From: Alkalihalobacterium chitinilyticum
Lineage (GTDB): Bacteria; Bacillota; Bacilli; Bacillales; Bacillaceae_F
Assembly (NCBI RefSeq): GCF_029028005.1
Contig: NZ_JAOTPO010000007.1
Location: forward strand, 1 to 64,000
Reading direction: 5' to 3'
DNA length: 64,000 bases
The position numbers were made by a program, and so were the translations under genes. Below are positions 32,255 through 41,509 of the stretch, piece after piece; position 1 is the stretch's first letter, and every line of letters starts with the position of its first letter. The notes under the pieces are model-generated. The model was not told the origin of the DNA and ran no database searches. It saw nothing but the letters and a program-made list of their open reading frames with translations.

Positions 32255-32650
32255 TCTGTCACTGTGACTCGAATTTTATTGAAATAGTGGAAGAAAGTGA
32301 CGTATTTTAAAAGCTTAGGCTTAGTGAGATTGGTGGGAATGTGGACTTGATCTCCCAACCAGGTAGTGCAACCTTGTTGTGAATCTATGACGAAGTTGAG
32401 TGCCCCCAAAAACATAAACAAGGGTTCAAATCATGTCCTGGGTAAGCCGATTGTGGATCAAATAAAAACGAAGACACTAGAAAAAACCATATGATCACCA
32501 AAAAGGTGGATAACTTTCTATTTATACAGAGGGTTATCCACCTTTTACGTTATACACAGGGGACGAAAGGTTTTATGGTATTAATGTCTAGTTATCCACA
32601 GTTTGAAATCGGTCACAGTGCCACCCCGGAAAAGTATTGTTTTTACTGCA
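32255..32650 (+). repeat. Family B elements around a DnaA-box element, copy 2
   Basis: Short family B copies lie at 32255 (GTCACTGTGACTCG) and 32612 (GGTCACAGTGCCACCCCGGA). Between them, 32452-32600 aligns with 19248-19398 and holds TGTGGATCA (reverse), GGTGGATAA (reverse), TTATCCACC, and two exact DnaA boxes, TTATACACA (32550-32558) and TTATCCACA (32592-32600). The hairpin at 32500-32546 is conserved. I see no gene in 31975-32828. Confidence 0.65.
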
Positions 32651-32828
32651 CTTAAAACTAAATTCTAGTGTCATACTCCTGCTAGTTAAAGTACAGCGGA
32701 AGGAAAGAAGCAAGGGAATTGTCCCACGCCCCTTCCCCTCCTATACTCCACACCCCAAAAAACTAATTTACTAAAATTAGAAATTCTATTAAAATAAAAA
32801 ATATTATGTAAGATTGTGAGGGGTTTTG

Positions 32829-35066
32829 TTGAAATTTCGTAGTTTTTCGTTATTATTACTTTGCTTATTATTAATTATTCCTTATGGGCCTTTTTCATTA
32901 ACTTCCGATCACATTGTTATTGCAGAGGAGCAAGAGCGCAGTCTGATGGTAACGCTTGAAGAAGTCAAAGAACATTCTGTAGTTTTATCTCTTGACCATC
33001 AACTTAGCGACATGTATTCTATTACTTTTTATTTGAATGAGCAGGTGTATGAGAAAGTACATGTATTAGAGGAAGATCTATATGAGCTAGAAGATGTGAC
33101 GACTGAAGATCTGTTAGATATGGTTATTGTAATCTTTAATGAGGATCATCAGGAAATCTATACTACTAATCTCTCAGAAGAATTCCTTCAGCTAGAAGAA
33201 GCAGAAAATGGACTAGAACAAGAAGAGCTCACTGAAGTAGACGCATTGGAAGCCGATATGCCTGAAGTGGAAGGAGAGGCTATTGTTCAGTCCAATAACC
33301 GTGGTCTTCATGAAGGAATGGTTCATGAAGATGTACTCGTATTAAAAGCTAACTTGGAAAAAGTCGGCTTTAGAGTGTCGGATAAAACAAGTAAGGTTTA
33401 TGATCAATCAACGGTAAAAGCGGTTACAGCATTCCAACAGGCTTTTAACCTTGAAGTGAATGGAATAGCTACAGATGAAACACAGAAGCTATTAAATGAA
33501 TTATCGCTGAATTCGTTATATGTAGGCATGAAAGATCCAAGAGTCATTGAGTTAAAAAAACATTTAGCCATTATGGGTTATGAAGTATCCAATGTTCGAA
33601 ACAACGCGTACGGTACGAAAACAGCGAAAATAGTAAAAAGGTTTCAAACGGACTATCAGTTACCTGCTACTGGAGCTGCTTATTCAACGACCCTTGATTT
33701 ACTCAACGAATTGGCAACTGGTCCACTGCGTCAAGGCATGTATCGGGATGATGTGATTATCCTAAAAGTAATGCTTGATCAAGCAGGATTTAGAGTTTCG
33801 AGTAAAGTGACCAATTACTTTGGTTCGACCACTACTAAACGGGTGAAGCAATTTCAAAAAAGTAAAAACTTACCGCAAACGGGTATTGTTGATAAACGAA
33901 CATATAATCAATTAAGAACGGCATCAGGCCTTCTTTTTGAAGGTTTACGCCATAAAGATGTTGTGACTATGAAACTTAATTTAGAAAGAGCAGGATTTAA
34001 AGTTTCAAATAAACCGACTAATCTGTTTGGTTCAGCAACGGTTTCAAAGGTTAAAGCTTTTCAGAAAAAATATGGTCTTCCGCAAACTGGAATGGGAGAT
34101 AAAGCTACATTAAGAATGTTAGACCGCGTTGTTAACAATAAAGTGCCTCGAAAAGTCAAAGCCATTGTTGACGGAAGTAAAAATTATGGTTATTCCCAAA
34201 TGCAAAAGGACATCGACTTGTTAACGTTTTTTTATCCAGGCCTTATTGAAACGAGAGTGATAGGAAAATCAGTAGATGGCCGCAACATCTATGCGATTAA
34301 ATTGGGTCATGGAAAAAAAGAAGTATTCTTTAACGGGTCTCACCATGCGCGAGAGCATATGACGACAAATGTACTAATGAAAATGATAGATGAGTACGCT
34401 AGAGCATATGTTGGTCACACGACCATAGGAAGTTATAATGTGAGGACAGTCCTTAACGATGTGAGTATATGGTTTGTACCGATGGTCAATCCAGATGGTG
34501 TCATGTTAGTCCAACAAGGTGCTAGAGCGGCAAAAAATCCTTCACAAGTGGTTTTATATAATCGGGGGAGCCATAACTTCGCAGGGTGGAAGGCCAATAT
34601 TCGTGGAGTTGATTTGAATCGACAATATCCAGCCTTATGGAACACAATTACGAATGATCCTGGTCGACCTTCAGCCTCTAACTATAAAGGAAAAGCGCCA
34701 TTAACAGAACCTGAAGCGAAAGCTCTATATGATTTTACGAAAAGTAGAAAGTTCATGACGGCTATTTCTTATCATTCGTCTGGAGAAGTGATCTTTACGA
34801 GGTTTAACCAAGAACCCCATTCTCGGAAACTGGCATTCGGTGTTTCTAGAATAACGGGTTATCAACCAATAGATTTACAACGAAGTCAAAGTGGTGGAGG
34901 ATTTACCGATTGGTTTATACTTCAACAGAAAAAACCAGCTCTTACACCAGAGATATCGCCTCATGTTGGCCCTAGACCTGTACCATTAGCCAACTGGAAT
35001 AAAATTTGGCGAGAAAACAGAACAGTTGGTTTATACATCGCCGACGAAGCTAGAAAAAGAAAATAA
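32829..35066 (+). CDS. Secreted M14 zinc carboxypeptidase with four peptidoglycan-binding domains
   Basis: The 745-residue product has a signal peptide and an acidic region to about residue 150. Four PG_binding_1 repeats follow (about 155-435; hallmarks AVTAFQQAFNLEVNGIATDE, VKRFQTDYQLPATGA, VKQFQKSKNLPQTGIV, VKAFQKKYGLPQTGMGD). The C-terminal M14 domain has zinc ligands in NGSHHAREHMT and in AISYHSSGE and the catalytic Glu in LTPEIS. It resembles gamma-D-glutamyl-meso-diaminopimelate peptidases that cut wall stem peptides. TTG 32829 follows GTGAGGGG. Four binding repeats are more than the usual one or two. Confidence 0.9.
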   Translation: MKFRSFSLLLLCLLLIIPYGPFSLTSDHIVIAEEQERSLMVTLEEVKEHSVVLSLDHQLSDMYSITFYLNEQVYEKVHVLEEDLYELEDVTTEDLLDMVIVIFNEDHQEIYTTNLSEEFLQLEEAENGLEQEELTEVDALEADMPEVEGEAIVQSNNRGLHEGMVHEDVLVLKANLEKVGFRVSDKTSKVYDQSTVKAVTAFQQAFNLEVNGIATDETQKLLNELSLNSLYVGMKDPRVIELKKHLAIMGYEVSNVRNNAYGTKTAKIVKRFQTDYQLPATGAAYSTTLDLLNELATGPLRQGMYRDDVIILKVMLDQAGFRVSSKVTNYFGSTTTKRVKQFQKSKNLPQTGIVDKRTYNQLRTASGLLFEGLRHKDVVTMKLNLERAGFKVSNKPTNLFGSATVSKVKAFQKKYGLPQTGMGDKATLRMLDRVVNNKVPRKVKAIVDGSKNYGYSQMQKDIDLLTFFYPGLIETRVIGKSVDGRNIYAIKLGHGKKEVFFNGSHHAREHMTTNVLMKMIDEYARAYVGHTTIGSYNVRTVLNDVSIWFVPMVNPDGVMLVQQGARAAKNPSQVVLYNRGSHNFAGWKANIRGVDLNRQYPALWNTITNDPGRPSASNYKGKAPLTEPEAKALYDFTKSRKFMTAISYHSSGEVIFTRFNQEPHSRKLAFGVSRITGYQPIDLQRSQSGGGFTDWFILQQKKPALTPEISPHVGPRPVPLANWNKIWRENRTVGLYIADEARKRK

Positions 35067-35078
35067 GCGTAACAAAAG

Positions 35079-35113
35079 AAGGTCTACTTTGTGATTACGG
35101 TAGGCCTTTTTTG
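35079..35113 (+). terminator. Terminator after the M14 gene
   Basis: AAGGTCTAC and GTAGGCCTT pair with one wobble and are followed by TTTT. The next 520 bases (35114-35637) contain no gene that I can support. Confidence 0.65.
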
Positions 35114-35637
35114 TATGGAGAAGCAATTACTGCACTAGAATGTCTACTCCTGCTCTTTTTTCATAGAAGGAGTAAAAGAAGCAAGAAAATCATCTCCGTT
35201 CTTCCTGATAATAATGTGAATTGACAATTTGGAAGATCTTCACTTGATCGTTGTAACTCTTCAGACATAGGGCGAGGATCACTTCGGTACCAATTAAAAA
35301 ATACTTAAGTTCTACAACAACACTAACGATTGAATTTTAATTAATAAGGCGTTGGAAGAGAAGAAGAAGGCTTGATCTGTTACTTTTTTAAGATTTGTGG
35401 CTGGTGCTTCGTTCGAAAGGGGTCCAATATCAGAGAAGGGGGAGCTCAGCAGAGTATGTTGAAATGCCAATAGAGGCCCATTTATATTAGGATTTTTAGA
35501 AATTAAATGGATAATTTGTAACTATTATGCCATTTTTTGTTGATTATTCATAGTTATTGCAGTATCCTAGATAATTGATACGATGAAAAAAGTAATAACA
35601 ATTTTCAATAATCTACCATTTATAAGGGGATAACATC

Positions 35638-37263
35638 ATGGGAAAGCGTCTGTTAATAATAGGCCGGAGGAAACTAATTTATTTAACTGTTACAATATCT
35701 ATTATTCTACTATTAGGTGTATTCACGTATCAACTTAACCTTATAAAGTCAACGATTGCTAACCCTACCCCAAGTGTAATGTATGACTATTCAGGCACTG
35801 CTCTTGTACCAAATGATGCTATTTGGCATGGTGAAGTCCCCGAATTATTAAATAATTACCTATTAAAAAGATTAGATCAATTACCAGAAATGATGTTTCC
35901 CAAAAGTACTAGTAAGCAAATGATTGCTCGTTTTTCACTTCGTTCACTCGACCCCGAACAAGAACTTCCTGCGATCTACCTGAACCATATGTATTTTGGA
36001 TATGGGTTACTTGGGATAAACAATGCATCCCATTATTTTTTCAATAAAGATCTTGATCAAATTTCAGAAATAGAAGTTTTGTTTTTATTATATAAATCCA
36101 CAATGAGCAGTGAAAGTTCTTCTGAAGATGATTTCTTAAGGTTTTTAGGGAATGTTTTTCGAGAAGGCATCATCAGTCAAGACATGCTTTATTCCTACTT
36201 TGATGAAATCCCAACAGTCATACAGAATACATACCGTGAAACGACGGCTGTTCAATCTTACATATTGCAAGTAATTAAAGAGTTAGAAAAGAAAGGCTAT
36301 AAAGAAGTGGAATTTTTTAGAAGAGGACATCGTCTTTATACTTATTTCAATCCTTCTATACAGCATGTCATGTTTACTGAGTTTCAGAACGAGCAGAACT
36401 TTCCTAAGTTTGAAAATGCACCAGTAGAAGGTGGAATGGTTATTGTTGATCAACGTACTGGCGGGATCCATGCCTTAATGGGTGGCAGAGAATATCAGGA
36501 AAGTGATTTTAACCGCGCGACCGAAACGACTAGACAGCCAGCATCTACGTTTAAGCCACTGATTGTTTATGCACCAGCGATAGAAGTTGGATGGACTCCA
36601 GAAAGCGTGTTATTGGATAAACCGATACGATTTGGAGATTTTGAACCATGGAACTTGGACCGCGATTTTCGAGGGGAAGTTTCTTTGAGAGAAGCGATAG
36701 TTGAATCATATAATGTTCCAGCGGCATGGCTTCTTTACGAAATTGGTTTCCTGACAGGGATTGATTACATTAATCGTTTTAATTTGTTTGAAATAGATAT
36801 TGAGGACGGGATTAAATTGTCCCATGGGTTTACAAGTGTTGGAACTTCGCCGCTTGCAATTGCACAAGCGTACACGATATTTACAAATGAAGGGAAGATG
36901 ATTGAAGCCCATAGTATTCAAAAACTAGATAAAAGAAACTCATTCTTTTCTCGCAAACATAAACCGAAAGAAACAAGAATTATTACCGAGGGCACTGCTA
37001 TGGAAATGAAAAATTTACTATATCATGTTGTTGAAGAGGGCACGGGTGTACATGCACAGTCTTCTAATCAAACATTAGGCGGAAAAACAGGAACGACATC
37101 TTTTGATGGTTGGTTCGTTGGGTTTAATGAACAATATATGGGGGCGCTGTGGATAGGGCCGGATGAAGTTATTCCAGAGAACCGAGGAGACTTAAGTAGG
37201 TATCCAGCAAAATTATTTGGGAATATTTTTTACGAAATCAACAAACTTGAGGAGTTAGACTAA
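35638..37263 (+). CDS. Penicillin-binding transpeptidase with degenerate glycosyltransferase half
   Basis: The 541-residue product has an N-terminal membrane anchor (residues 14-33). Residues about 95-165 resemble the C-terminal half of a GT51 transglycosylase (AIYLNHMYFGYGLLGINNAS, then FFNKDLDQISEIEVLFLLYK), but the GT51 catalytic Glu and the GGSTITQQL segment are absent. The transpeptidase is complete: SxxK in RQPASTFKPL, SxN in VESYNVP, KTG in GGKTGTTSFDG. It should cross-link but not polymerise glycan. The stop overlaps the next gene (TAATG), so it is coupled to the O-antigen ligase-like protein. Confidence 0.8.
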   Translation: MGKRLLIIGRRKLIYLTVTISIILLLGVFTYQLNLIKSTIANPTPSVMYDYSGTALVPNDAIWHGEVPELLNNYLLKRLDQLPEMMFPKSTSKQMIARFSLRSLDPEQELPAIYLNHMYFGYGLLGINNASHYFFNKDLDQISEIEVLFLLYKSTMSSESSSEDDFLRFLGNVFREGIISQDMLYSYFDEIPTVIQNTYRETTAVQSYILQVIKELEKKGYKEVEFFRRGHRLYTYFNPSIQHVMFTEFQNEQNFPKFENAPVEGGMVIVDQRTGGIHALMGGREYQESDFNRATETTRQPASTFKPLIVYAPAIEVGWTPESVLLDKPIRFGDFEPWNLDRDFRGEVSLREAIVESYNVPAAWLLYEIGFLTGIDYINRFNLFEIDIEDGIKLSHGFTSVGTSPLAIAQAYTIFTNEGKMIEAHSIQKLDKRNSFFSRKHKPKETRIITEGTAMEMKNLLYHVVEEGTGVHAQSSNQTLGGKTGTTSFDGWFVGFNEQYMGALWIGPDEVIPENRGDLSRYPAKLFGNIFYEINKLEELD

Positions 37264-39557
37264 TGAATTGGTTTATATTTATTGTATTATCTTTATTGTT
37301 TATTGTAACTCCTTACGAAAGAGGGTTGTATTTCAACACAGATGTTTACACTGTATATTTCTTTATTTTTAGTTTATTTATCATGCTTGTCGTAAGGCTT
37401 TTAATCCGATCAGAAACGAATTCGATATTGCCTATTGCATTTGTTATTATTTTTCCTTTCTGTTTTTTCTTATCTTTATTTAACGCACAAAACCCTCAAG
37501 GTGCTTGGGACTCGTTGTTTCAGTGGACAGCAAACGCTGCTTTTGTGTTTTTAATTTTCTGGGCTGCGAAGGAAAGGAAAATTAAACAGTGGATGCCGCA
37601 TGTTTTCCAACTGACAGGAATTTGGATAGCTTGGCATATGATTTTCCTTCACTTTGGGTGGTTATTTTACCCAAACGCCTTTATTGCTGATCGTTTTTCA
37701 GGTGTGTTCCAATACCCTAATACATTTGGCATGATCATGATAGCCTTTTACTTATTTTCACTCGTGATGTTAACTAACGAAAATTTGAAAGGGTATGAAA
37801 TAGCTTTGTATTCATTTCCGTTAGTAGCTTTCATGGTTTGCTTTATTGAATCTTATTCAAGGGGAATGTATTTACTCTTTCCAGTTATATGGATAGTGGG
37901 TTTGCTTCTATTAACCCCTAAAAATCAATTAAAGTATATCTGCTATTCGGCAGTAACGATGGTGAGTGCACTTTTTGTCACACGGGCGTTTGAGAGAGAC
38001 AGTACGCCGTTTCATGATTATCCTGGTTTAACGTATTTATTGCTTTTTACCGTCCTTACAATAGCCCTGGGATTTGCACTGGAAAGATTAAATGTTATTG
38101 AACGCTGTATAAAAAATATTGAGCGGTGGAACGAGAAAAGATGGGGTCAATTCGTAGCACCTATGGCCATTGTTGCCATTTGCTTATTAGGATTATTAGA
38201 CTTAACGAATGAAGGTCTAGTTTACAAACAATTGCCAGAAAACCTCCAAGAAAGAATTAATAGTATTAATCCAGAGAATAACACAGCGAGGGAAAGGTAT
38301 TACTTTATGCAAGATGCGCTGGCAATGAGTAAGGAGTCTCCATTGATCGGTTTCGGTGGGGAAGCTTGGGCGTCAATTTATAAAAATTATCAACAACTAC
38401 CTTATCAGTCAAATAAAATTCATAACGGCTTCTTTGAATGGATTGTAGATATTGGCTGGATAGGTTTCCTTCTTTTTGTTGCAGTCTTTTTATACTTTTA
38501 TTATGTAATGACTAAAAACTATTTAAAGAAAAAAGAGACAGCGCTGCAAATTGCAGTTTTCGTAGCAACCTTAACGATCTTTTCCCATAGCTTTATCGAT
38601 TTTAACATGTCGTACGGCACGATTTGGTTGATGGTGTTTTGGTTGTTTACGATGGTTATTCATCATGAACATATTGTTGTTCCTAAGTTTTGGGAGAAGG
38701 TTTCAGGAGCAAATTCGCATAAGCTGGGTAGAAACAGTTTGTACGCCTTTAGTATTTTAGTAATTGTTTGTTTTGTTATCTCTTATCGTTTTTCAATGGC
38801 CGATCAGTATTACAATCAAGCTCAAGACTCAAAGTATTTAGCGGAACGAGAGGAATTATTGAGCAAAGCGGTTGCATTAAATCAGAATGAATCGAAGTAC
38901 TGGTTTTTCTTAGCTGATACTTATATTCGTATAAAGCAGCAAAATATAAATGTTAATGAAAATCGGAGAATTATAAAAGAAATTAATCATAAGATTGTTT
39001 CTCTTGAACCTAGTAACTCATATCTCTTGTATCGAGCTGGAGTGATGTTAGAGCGTATTGGTATGAAAGAAGAAGCATTAGAAAAGTATGCTACCGCATT
39101 AAGTATGGACCAGTTTGATACTGAGATTTACCAACATACTATTAATCTAACAGTAAGTATGGCACTTGATGCAAGTGCTGCAGGCGATCAATCACGTATG
39201 GTACATTACGCGAGGTTGGCTGCACATACATACGAAATGTTGCAAGAAAACATTGAAGCTGTTCAGTCAGTAGATGTTTGGCACTACCATAATAGTAGAG
39301 ACTTCCACATTCCTTTCGTTACAAAGGAAAAGGCGCTGATTTCCTATTTTATGCTCGAAAAAGAAGATGAAATCGGATCGTTAGTTACTGCTGTAACGAA
39401 TGAGGGAGAAAGTGATCTCTTTGTTCTAGCAGGAATGTTATTACAGGAATTGGGACACTGGAAAAAAGCAGAGTTAATCTATCAAAATAATGAACTACAT
39501 CCTAATGAAACAGAAGACCTGAAGAAAAAGTACCAGGAAAAGTATGAAATATTTTGA
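37263..39557 (+). CDS. O-antigen ligase/polymerase-like membrane protein with TPR tail
   Basis: The 764-residue product has about 12 membrane helices (residues 1-520). The Wzy_C core includes FSGVFQYPNTFGMIMIAFYL, a large extracytoplasmic loop with RERYYFMQDALAMSKESPLI and GFGGEAWASIYKN, and KIHNGFFEWIVDIGWIGFLL. A soluble helical tail has TPR-like repeats (YNQAQDSKYLAEREELLSKA; MLERIGMKEEALEKYATALS). The family polymerises or transfers glycans outside the membrane. Its start overlaps the transpeptidase gene by one base. A joint role in wall-glycan polymerisation is inferred. Confidence 0.8.
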   Translation: MNWFIFIVLSLLFIVTPYERGLYFNTDVYTVYFFIFSLFIMLVVRLLIRSETNSILPIAFVIIFPFCFFLSLFNAQNPQGAWDSLFQWTANAAFVFLIFWAAKERKIKQWMPHVFQLTGIWIAWHMIFLHFGWLFYPNAFIADRFSGVFQYPNTFGMIMIAFYLFSLVMLTNENLKGYEIALYSFPLVAFMVCFIESYSRGMYLLFPVIWIVGLLLLTPKNQLKYICYSAVTMVSALFVTRAFERDSTPFHDYPGLTYLLLFTVLTIALGFALERLNVIERCIKNIERWNEKRWGQFVAPMAIVAICLLGLLDLTNEGLVYKQLPENLQERINSINPENNTARERYYFMQDALAMSKESPLIGFGGEAWASIYKNYQQLPYQSNKIHNGFFEWIVDIGWIGFLLFVAVFLYFYYVMTKNYLKKKETALQIAVFVATLTIFSHSFIDFNMSYGTIWLMVFWLFTMVIHHEHIVVPKFWEKVSGANSHKLGRNSLYAFSILVIVCFVISYRFSMADQYYNQAQDSKYLAEREELLSKAVALNQNESKYWFFLADTYIRIKQQNINVNENRRIIKEINHKIVSLEPSNSYLLYRAGVMLERIGMKEEALEKYATALSMDQFDTEIYQHTINLTVSMALDASAAGDQSRMVHYARLAAHTYEMLQENIEAVQSVDVWHYHNSRDFHIPFVTKEKALISYFMLEKEDEIGSLVTAVTNEGESDLFVLAGMLLQELGHWKKAELIYQNNELHPNETEDLKKKYQEKYEIF

Positions 39558-39702
39558 GAAAATGTGGACAAGTATGTAATTTATGTATATAATAATACAA
39601 GATTACTAGGATTTAACATTTTAGTAGTTCAAAAATTATAGGAATAAAGGAGTTGAATGCAGGAGTCCTAAGCATCATAGCCTAAGAGGAGTCCAGGAAA
39701 TC

Positions 39703-40920
39703 ATGAAAAGTGCTAAAAAATTATCATTCATTAGCGGTTTCACAGCCTTTGCATTACTTCTAGCGCCATTTGGTACTAGTGTAGCTGCAGCAGGCAATGG
39801 TGAAGAAAATGTCAACAATGGCATTGAGATGGAGTACATAACTGAAGACGGTGCCCGTGACGAGGTATACGAAAATGTACGTGACGACGTCTATGACGGA
39901 GTGCGCGACGATGTGTACAACGACGTACCAGGCGATGTGTACAACGGCGTACCAGGCGATGTGTATAACGGCGTACCAGGTGATGTGTATAGCGGCGTAC
40001 CAGGTGATGTGTATAGCGGCGTACCAGGTGATGTGTATAGCGGCGTACCAGGCGATGTGTATAACGGCGTACCAGGCGACGTGTACAACGGCGTACCAGG
40101 CGATGTGTATAACGGTGTACCAGGTGATGTGTACAACGGCGTACCAGGCGACGTGTATGACGGTGTAACTGGCGATGTCTATAACGTTTACTATAATCCT
40201 TTTACAGGATCTTACCAAATTTCCGATGTTCACTCATATGGAACAGATCATGTCTTTATCCTGCCACTTGTACCAGGTAGCAAAGGGCATGTTAAAGTAC
40301 AACTTCCTAGTGCAATTTTTGCAAATTTAGATGGGGATGCTGTGGTAGATATTACAGTAAATGAAGCTCCAGATCACATTAAAGACAAAAAAGAAAACGA
40401 AAGAATTCTTGCTCTTTTTGAATTTAAAATCAATGATGATCTTCGTAATTTTGGTGATCACAAAGTAACACTTTCTTTCTTTATTGAACCATCAGAAGTT
40501 ACGAATTGGGACAAGCTGCGTGTTGTTTATATCGATGAAAATGGAAATTGGACAGATGAAATTATTACTCCAATTTTCTTTGATGAAACAACTGGAGAAG
40601 TACGAGTAGAGGTATCTCATTTCAGTTTCTACGGTGTGTTTGTTGATGAAGAAGACGCAAATGAAGATGACAGTACTACTCAATCAGGTACTGCTGTAGG
40701 CACTGGTGAAGGTTCAAATGGAGGGTCTGATTCTGGGACTTCTGTAGGAACTGAAACTACAACTACAACTACTGAAGGATCGAGCAGTGCTGAAACAAAA
40801 GCTGGTAGCAAACTGCCTGATACAGCTACAAACCTATTCAATTTATTATTAGCTGGTATGGTTCTAGTAATGATTGGTGGAGTACTATTATTCGCTAAAA
40901 GAAGAGAAGTAACTGCATAA
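39703..40920 (+). CDS. Octapeptide-repeat cell-surface protein with LPDTA sorting signal
   Basis: The 405-residue product has a signal peptide (LSFISGFTAFALLLAPFGTS), then 13 near-exact octapeptides of the form GDVYNGVP (residues about 53-156). A beta-rich domain follows (YNPFTGSYQISDVHSYGTDH; KVTLSFFIEPSEVTNWDKLR; VRVEVSHFSFYGVFVDEE). Then come a Ser/Thr/Gly linker, LPDTAT, a hydrophobic helix and KRREVTA. The LPDTA motif fits class D sortases rather than the LPxTG enzyme; no sortase gene is in the window. It probably decorates the wall built by the two preceding genes. Confidence 0.85.
   Translation: MKSAKKLSFISGFTAFALLLAPFGTSVAAAGNGEENVNNGIEMEYITEDGARDEVYENVRDDVYDGVRDDVYNDVPGDVYNGVPGDVYNGVPGDVYSGVPGDVYSGVPGDVYSGVPGDVYNGVPGDVYNGVPGDVYNGVPGDVYNGVPGDVYDGVTGDVYNVYYNPFTGSYQISDVHSYGTDHVFILPLVPGSKGHVKVQLPSAIFANLDGDAVVDITVNEAPDHIKDKKENERILALFEFKINDDLRNFGDHKVTLSFFIEPSEVTNWDKLRVVYIDENGNWTDEIITPIFFDETTGEVRVEVSHFSFYGVFVDEEDANEDDSTTQSGTAVGTGEGSNGGSDSGTSVGTETTTTTTEGSSSAETKAGSKLPDTATNLFNLLLAGMVLVMIGGVLLFAKRREVTA
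39859..40170 (+). repeat. 24-bp tandem repeat coding for GDVYNGVP
   Basis: Thirteen in-frame 24-bp units are present. The first three are diverged (DEVYENVR, DDVYDGVR, DDVYNDVP), the middle nine read GDVYNGVP or GDVYSGVP, and the last is GDVYDGVT. Adjacent units differ mainly at synonymous positions, which suggests expansion by slippage under selection for the peptide. Long open frames on the opposite strand here are by-products. Confidence 0.9.
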
Positions 40921-40925
40921 TAATC

Positions 40926-40958
40926 AAAAAACCTCTTGTTTTATCAAGGGGCTTTTTT
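40926..40958 (+). terminator. Terminator of the surface protein gene
   Basis: AAAAAACCTCTTG and CAAGGGGCTTTTTT pair with two mismatches around TTTTAT. It starts six bases after the stop. Confidence 0.7.
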
Positions 40959-41060
40959 GTATATTGCTAACTGTTTGTGGTGATAGCTTGTGCTCCCCCA
41001 AAATAGCGCAGGAGTAGCAACTCCTGTGGTGGAGTGAGTAAGACAGAAGCGTAATTGCTA

Positions 41061-41165
41061 GAGTTAAAAATAAAAGGCATAAAGTTGAAGATAAAGTGCG
41101 CAAAGTTGAAAATAAAAGGCATAAAGTCGAAAATAAATCGGCTAAAGTTGAAAATAAATGTATCA
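41061..41165 (+). repeat. 21-bp tandem array 3 (5 units)
   Basis: The variable parts are AGGCATA, GTGCGCA, AGGCATA, TCGGCTA and TGTATCA. Cores have more point changes than in other arrays (GAGTTAAAAATAAA, AAGTTGAAGATAAA, AAGTCGAAAATAAA). AGGCATA and TCGGCT(G/A) are shared with array 2. Confidence 0.85.
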
Positions 41166-41273
41166 TTGCACACATACTTGACCTCTTCTAAGTAGTTAAA
41201 GTACTTTTTTCTACAGAAATCCGGGGTGTAATAAGATAATTGCACAAACTATTTTTCTGAAGCAATAAAAACA

Positions 41274-41311
41274 AAAGCCGCTAAGCCAAAACTCAGCTTA
41301 GCGACTTTTTT
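41274..41311 (+). terminator. Hairpin repeated at 20175
   Basis: AAAGCCGCTAAGC and GCTTAGCGACTTTTTT form a long stem with a T tract. The loop CAAAACTCA is shared with 20175-20204. From here to 41509 I see nothing further. Confidence 0.7.
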
Positions 41312-41509
41312 AAACTTAAAAATATAATAAAGTATTAACTTACCGGTATGTTGTTTTTTATATACATCGTTCATTAAACCTGCTGTTTACAGTTTTTGAG
41401 ACAATTCTGATGTGATCCATTTTGATGGTTTGTCTGCCTACTTCTAGCAATGTAAAACCTTATCAGTATTGAGTGATCTAATTTATTCTTGCAGGCTGTA
41501 TATCAAGTC

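Noticed and set aside
19248-32600. Replication origin
   Set aside because: DnaA boxes are present, but there is no dnaA, dnaN or other origin gene and no clear unwinding element. Two equal copies 13 kb apart fit a dispersed regulatory element better.
39760-40233. Long frames opposite the octapeptide repeat
   Set aside because: They are mirror images of the 24-bp repeat, without ribosome sites. The plus-strand gene has a signal peptide and sorting signal.
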